Below, in pieces: positions 61,095 through 64,000 of a DNA stretch of 64,000 nt (positions within the stretch are counted from its first letter, which is position 1; every line of letters starts with the position of its first letter). The notes beneath the pieces are model-generated. The model saw only the letters and a program-made list of their open reading frames with translations, searched no databases and was not told the origin of the DNA. The translations under genes were made by a program, and so were the position numbers. Source of the DNA: Bacteroidota bacterium (GTDB lineage Bacteria; Bacteroidota; Bacteroidia; 2-12-FULL-35-15); contig CANNHN010000001.1 of assembly GCA_947504725.1 (NCBI GenBank), forward strand, positions 62,001 through 126,000, read 5' to 3'.

Positions 61095-61907
61095 TTATTT
61101 TGGAACAATGCATTTGATTGGATTTTTTAAGCCTTCGTATTTATACAACCATACTTTTATTGTACCAACAACTATAGGCGTTTCTACATAAACAGGCATT
61201 TTATTTTCATCATCCGTTACCCAAACAATCATTCCTTCTCCGCCTTTAAAAATTGTTCCTTCAATAAGATTTGGACTAAACTTGATACATCTCACTGTTC
61301 CCAGTAAATCGGATTTGATTGTTTCCTTTCCTAAATAGCGAATATAGGAAGGGAAGATTTCCCCGTCTAGCACAAATGTTATGGGAATAGTGTCTTTCGG
61401 TTTGTATTTTGAAAAGTCGAGGCAACGGGCATAAAAAATTGCTGTCATTACATCGTTGGTGCAACTTGTAATACTTAACGAATCTAATTTACTTGGCTTT
61501 CTATTTCTTTTCGAAGAAGTATAGACTTTGTTTTTTTTCTGATTAAATACATAATCATCATACGTATAGCTTCCGCCTTCTTTCGCATCTCTAATAAAGC
61601 GAATGGGTTTTAAAGTGGCAGTATCTGCATACGACTCATATCTGTCTCTCACTTTATAAAACCAGTCGTATTTTGGATAAGTAGCTCCTAATCCTACAAA
61701 ATGGTAAACATTTTTTCCGTTTAATTTATTCAGAAAAACGCTAAAGCTTGCTTCGCCAGCTTCCATCCAGATGGCGCCCCAATTGTAAAAGATTTTATAA
61801 TTGAATTGTTCACCAGCTTTAAAACTATTATTCTCAACCGAGCAATTCTTTTGACCAAAAAGCATCAATTGAAAGCAAAGCAAGATGAATAAGAGTGTTT
61901 TTTTCAT
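61095..61907 (-). CDS. DUF3108-family secreted protein
   Basis: This 270-residue protein has a signal peptide (MKKTLLFILLCFQLMLFGQ). The mature beta-rich domain contains FKAGEQFNYKIFYNWGAIWMEAGEASF, VGLGATYPKYDWFYKVRDRY, IPITFVLDGEIFPSYIRYLG and EGMIVWVTDDENKMPV, the DUF3108 pattern. DUF3108 proteins are periplasmic or surface, and their role is poorly known. The start diverges from the glycosyltransferase start by about 101 bases. Confidence 0.85.
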   Translation of the reverse strand: MKKTLLFILLCFQLMLFGQKNCSVENNSFKAGEQFNYKIFYNWGAIWMEAGEASFSVFLNKLNGKNVYHFVGLGATYPKYDWFYKVRDRYESYADTATLKPIRFIRDAKEGGSYTYDDYVFNQKKNKVYTSSKRNRKPSKLDSLSITSCTNDVMTAIFYARCLDFSKYKPKDTIPITFVLDGEIFPSYIRYLGKETIKSDLLGTVRCIKFSPNLIEGTIFKGGEGMIVWVTDDENKMPVYVETPIVVGTIKVWLYKYEGLKNPIKCIVPK

Positions 61908-61995
61908 TCTTTAAAAGTACAAATACTTTGAACGCTATACGTCATAAAAGTCAAAGAGTTTCTTACTTATCATACATATTAAAGCCATTTTTGGA

Positions 61996-62003
61996 TATAT
62001 TTG
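61996..62003 (+). promoter_or_regulatory. -7 box (TATATTTG) five bases upstream of the glycosyltransferase
   Basis: TATATTTG fits TAnnTTTG and ends five bases before the ATG at 62009. The initiation site would fall on or next to the ATG, so the mRNA would be leaderless. No clear -33 element is seen. Confidence 0.5.
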
Positions 62004-62008
62004 TGAGT

Positions 62009-63100
62009 ATGAAAATATTACATTTGAGTTCTGAAAAAAGTTGGAGAGGTGGAGAGCAGCAAATGGCTTATCTTATTGAACAATTAAAGCTTTTAGGTGT
62101 TGAGTCGCATGTGGCTGCACGTTCAAATTCAGCCTTTGAAAAATGGTGTTTAGCCAACAATATTCCTTTCCTTTCTATTCCATATAACAACGTTTTTGAT
62201 ATTTCTTCAGCTTTAAAACTTAAATCATATTGCTCTAAAAACAGCTTTGATTTCATTCACATGCATTCTTCACGTAGCCACGGGTTGGCACTACTAGCTA
62301 ATGCTCTTGGTAATTCAGTTCCTTTGATTCTTTCTAGAAGAGTTGATTTTCCTATTAAAGCAAATTTCTTTTCTAAGCGAAAATACAACCACGCTTTAAT
62401 TAAAAACATAATTTGTGTTTCTAACAAAATAAAAGATATTGTTTCTGAATCTATATCGAATCCTGAAAAATGTGTAACCGTTTATGATGGAGTTGATTTG
62501 AATCGTTTTCATGGTAAAGGAATGCGCGGCAAAATCAGAAAAGAACTCGGAATTTCTGATGAGTTTAAATTAATTGGAAATATTGCTGCGATTGCTCCAC
62601 ATAAAGATTATTTCACCTTTTTAGATACAGTAAAAATTCTTTCTTCAAAAATTAAAGCCAAATATCTTATTGCTGGTGAAGGCCCACTTCGTAAAGAAAT
62701 AGAAAATCGAATTGTTGAATTGGAATTACAAAACGATGTTTTTGTGTTAGGCTTCCGTAAAGATGTTGAAAATGTGTTTGCTGATTTGGATTTACTTTTA
62801 TATACTTCCAAAGAAGAGGGTCTCGGCTCTACTTTATTAGATGCGATGGCATACGGACTTCCAATAGTTGCTGCTGAAGGTGGTGGTATTCCTGAAATTG
62901 TAAAATCCGAATTCAATGGATTAACTGCTCCTGTTCAAGATTCACAAAAACTTTCGGAGCATGTTGTGCGAATGCTTAGCGACAACGCTTTACGTGAAAA
63001 ACTTGTCCTTAATGCTAAAGAGTTTGTGAAAGATTTTTCAAAAGAAGCAATGGCAAAACAAACCCTAGCGATATATAAGCAGGTATTAGCTCATAAATAA
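62009..63100 (+). CDS. GT4-family glycosyltransferase
   Basis: About 363 residues from the ATG at 62009 (MKILHLSSEKSWRGGEQQM); an upstream in-frame extension to 61895 lacks a good start context. The GT-B fold is evident: the N-terminal GGEQQMAYLIEQL region, YLIAGEGPLRKEIE, FVLGFRKDVENVFADLDLLLYTSKEEG (the EX7E-like donor region with SKEEGLGSTLLDAMAYGLPIV) and VAAEGGGIPEIV. It probably transfers a sugar during lipopolysaccharide or surface glycan assembly. It lies apart from other glycan genes. Confidence 0.88.
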   Translation: MKILHLSSEKSWRGGEQQMAYLIEQLKLLGVESHVAARSNSAFEKWCLANNIPFLSIPYNNVFDISSALKLKSYCSKNSFDFIHMHSSRSHGLALLANALGNSVPLILSRRVDFPIKANFFSKRKYNHALIKNIICVSNKIKDIVSESISNPEKCVTVYDGVDLNRFHGKGMRGKIRKELGISDEFKLIGNIAAIAPHKDYFTFLDTVKILSSKIKAKYLIAGEGPLRKEIENRIVELELQNDVFVLGFRKDVENVFADLDLLLYTSKEEGLGSTLLDAMAYGLPIVAAEGGGIPEIVKSEFNGLTAPVQDSQKLSEHVVRMLSDNALREKLVLNAKEFVKDFSKEAMAKQTLAIYKQVLAHK

Positions 63101-63146
63101 ATCAATTTCGGTGTCGTTTTCCTCTTTCACATTAGCCAAATTTTGA

Positions 63147-63154
63147 TATATTTG
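63147..63154 (+). promoter_or_regulatory. -7 box (TATATTTG) of the last gene
   Basis: TATATTTG lies 34 bases before the ATG at 63189, matching TAnnTTTG with an ordinary leader length. Confidence 0.5.
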
Positions 63155-63188
63155 TTATAGAAACTATAAAATCAAAAAAAACATAAAA

Positions 63189-64000
63189 ATGAAAAAAATT
63201 GCTACACTACTTTTTGCATGCGTTTTAGGAATTAACACCCTGTCGGCTCAAACTACAGGCGGGCCAGATGCATATGGTTATATTTGGAGAGACAGTAACG
63301 ATGCGCTGGGTCCAATTTATAATTGGATTGATATTTTACCACTAGTAGGTGCTCAAGAAGTGCGCTTTTTAGCGGATGACAACACTGTTGGTTCTTTTCC
63401 AATTGGTTTTCCATTTCACTACTACTGGTACGATGTTTCTCAATTTTGGGTTGGCTCAAATGGATACATCGGTTTTACAAATGGACAAATATCAGCTCCT
63501 TTTGGAACAATTCCAGCTACTACAGGTACACAAAATTTTTTAGCTGCAATGGCATGTGATTTATTATTCGACATTTCAAATACTGCTGAATGTTGGAGAT
63601 ATACTAATCCCGCTCAGGATACATTAATTGTTTCTTGGTTAAATGTTCCTTTTTATGATGCAGCAATTGCAGCTGGATCAGGGAACAATGAATTTCAAAT
63701 TATTTTAAGTGCAGTTGATAGCTCTATCACTTACCAATATAAAACGCAAACGGGTTTTCCATCAGCTGGTGCAAACGTTGTTATTGGTATCGAAAACAAT
63801 TCAGGTAGTATTGGATTACAACATTCGTACAATGTTTTTCCTCCTATCAATTATGCTATTAAATATTCTTATCCAAGCAATACAACTTATGTTGTAAATG
63901 ATGCTTCTACTTCTTACAATGACAATTCTGAAACTGGAGGATTGTTTCTTGCGCGAAATGGACAGCAGTTTACAATGAGTACAAGTATTAAAAATACAGG
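63189..64000 (+). CDS. Secreted protein, N-terminal part (runs off the window)
   Basis: The frame from the ATG at 63189 is open to the window end (at least 270 codons). It has a signal peptide (MKKIATLLFACVLGINTLSAQ). The mature part begins TTGGPDAYGYIWRDSNDALG, then a nidogen-like beta-rich region (FWVGSNGYIGFTNG, FLAAMACDLLFD, FQIILSAVDSSITYQYKTQ). Such proteins in Bacteroidota often end with T9SS sorting domains, but the C-terminus lies beyond the window. Confidence 0.75.
   Translation, partial: MKKIATLLFACVLGINTLSAQTTGGPDAYGYIWRDSNDALGPIYNWIDILPLVGAQEVRFLADDNTVGSFPIGFPFHYYWYDVSQFWVGSNGYIGFTNGQISAPFGTIPATTGTQNFLAAMACDLLFDISNTAECWRYTNPAQDTLIVSWLNVPFYDAAIAAGSGNNEFQIILSAVDSSITYQYKTQTGFPSAGANVVIGIENNSGSIGLQHSYNVFPPINYAIKYSYPSNTTYVVNDASTSYNDNSETGGLFLARNGQQFTMSTSIKNT

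Noticed and set aside
61895-62008. Upstream extension of the glycosyltransferase to 61895
   Set aside because: It lies within the divergent promoter region and overlaps the DUF3108 start; the GT-B fold starts at the ATG at 62009.

Overview
The window is AT-rich (about one third G+C by eye) and densely packed with genes on both strands. It is almost certainly a chromosomal segment of a Bacteroidota bacterium, probably of the Flavobacteriales type. Evidence for this: secreted proteins end in both kinds of type IX secretion (T9SS) sorting domain; PorQ, two PorP/SprF proteins and GldK/PorE-like envelope proteins are present; there is a bTHX ribosomal protein and the Bacteroidota-type alternative GlmU; promoters fit the TTG-N19-TAnnTTTG pattern; and intergenic repeats resemble those known from the phylum. 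I saw no rRNA, tRNA, CRISPR array, transposase, prophage or plasmid gene, and no gene-free stretch longer than 300 bases (the longest is about 260 bases, upstream of hup).

Layout. 1-4487: end of a tryptophan operon (trpC fragment, a GNAT gene, trpF, trpB, trpA) and a DAHP synthase. 4532-11563: T9SS cargo (sortilin-like propeller protein, small sorting-domain protein, 5'-truncated kelch protein) around an APH-fold kinase and a TIGR02117 protein. 11761-15844: envelope cluster (basic-tailed secreted protein, SUMF1 lipoprotein, OmpA-domain protein, TPR/PD40 protein) that resembles PorK/PorE-type T9SS anchoring parts. 15934-20484: NADH dehydrogenase-2, DinB-like protein, rhomboid, GmhB-type phosphatase, class IV aminotransferase and PdxH. 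20540-24222 (minus strand): bTHX, TrmH, arginase-family enzyme, HU, Fmt. 24245-30342: a micro-ORF coupled to an SLC13 transporter, a beta-barrel protein, and a CotH-domain T9SS type B cargo with its PorP/SprF partner. 30386-45154: housekeeping genes (antiporter, M42 peptidase, IMPACT protein, anti-sigma kinase, RibD, PrmC, TonB-like protein, LigA, DUF6913-like protein, GlmU-like protein, Lon, PorQ, Cmk). 45337-49358: a second type B cargo plus PorP/SprF pair. 49430-57317: a beta-helix lipoprotein, a giant TPR/PD40/repeat/triple-SPOR protein, and clpS. 57333-64000: M48 protease, small unknown proteins, EamA transporter, a stand-alone T9SS sorting domain, DUF3108 protein, glycosyltransferase, and the start of another secreted protein.

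The unifying theme is the T9SS: cargo of both sorting classes, outer-membrane parts, and candidate peptidoglycan anchors. The observations most worth following up are: (i) clpS is interrupted by an in-frame TGA where relatives, as I recall them, carry cysteine, and readthrough would give a normal-length ClpS; (ii) the giant protein, with near-identical 72-nt internal repeats and three SPOR domains, may be a peptidoglycan-spanning PorE-like anchor; (iii) a split PorE-like gene cluster; (iv) a 26-codon lipoprotein-like ORF overlapping the SLC13 start; (v) dispersed repeats, one of which appears to have entered trpF in frame.
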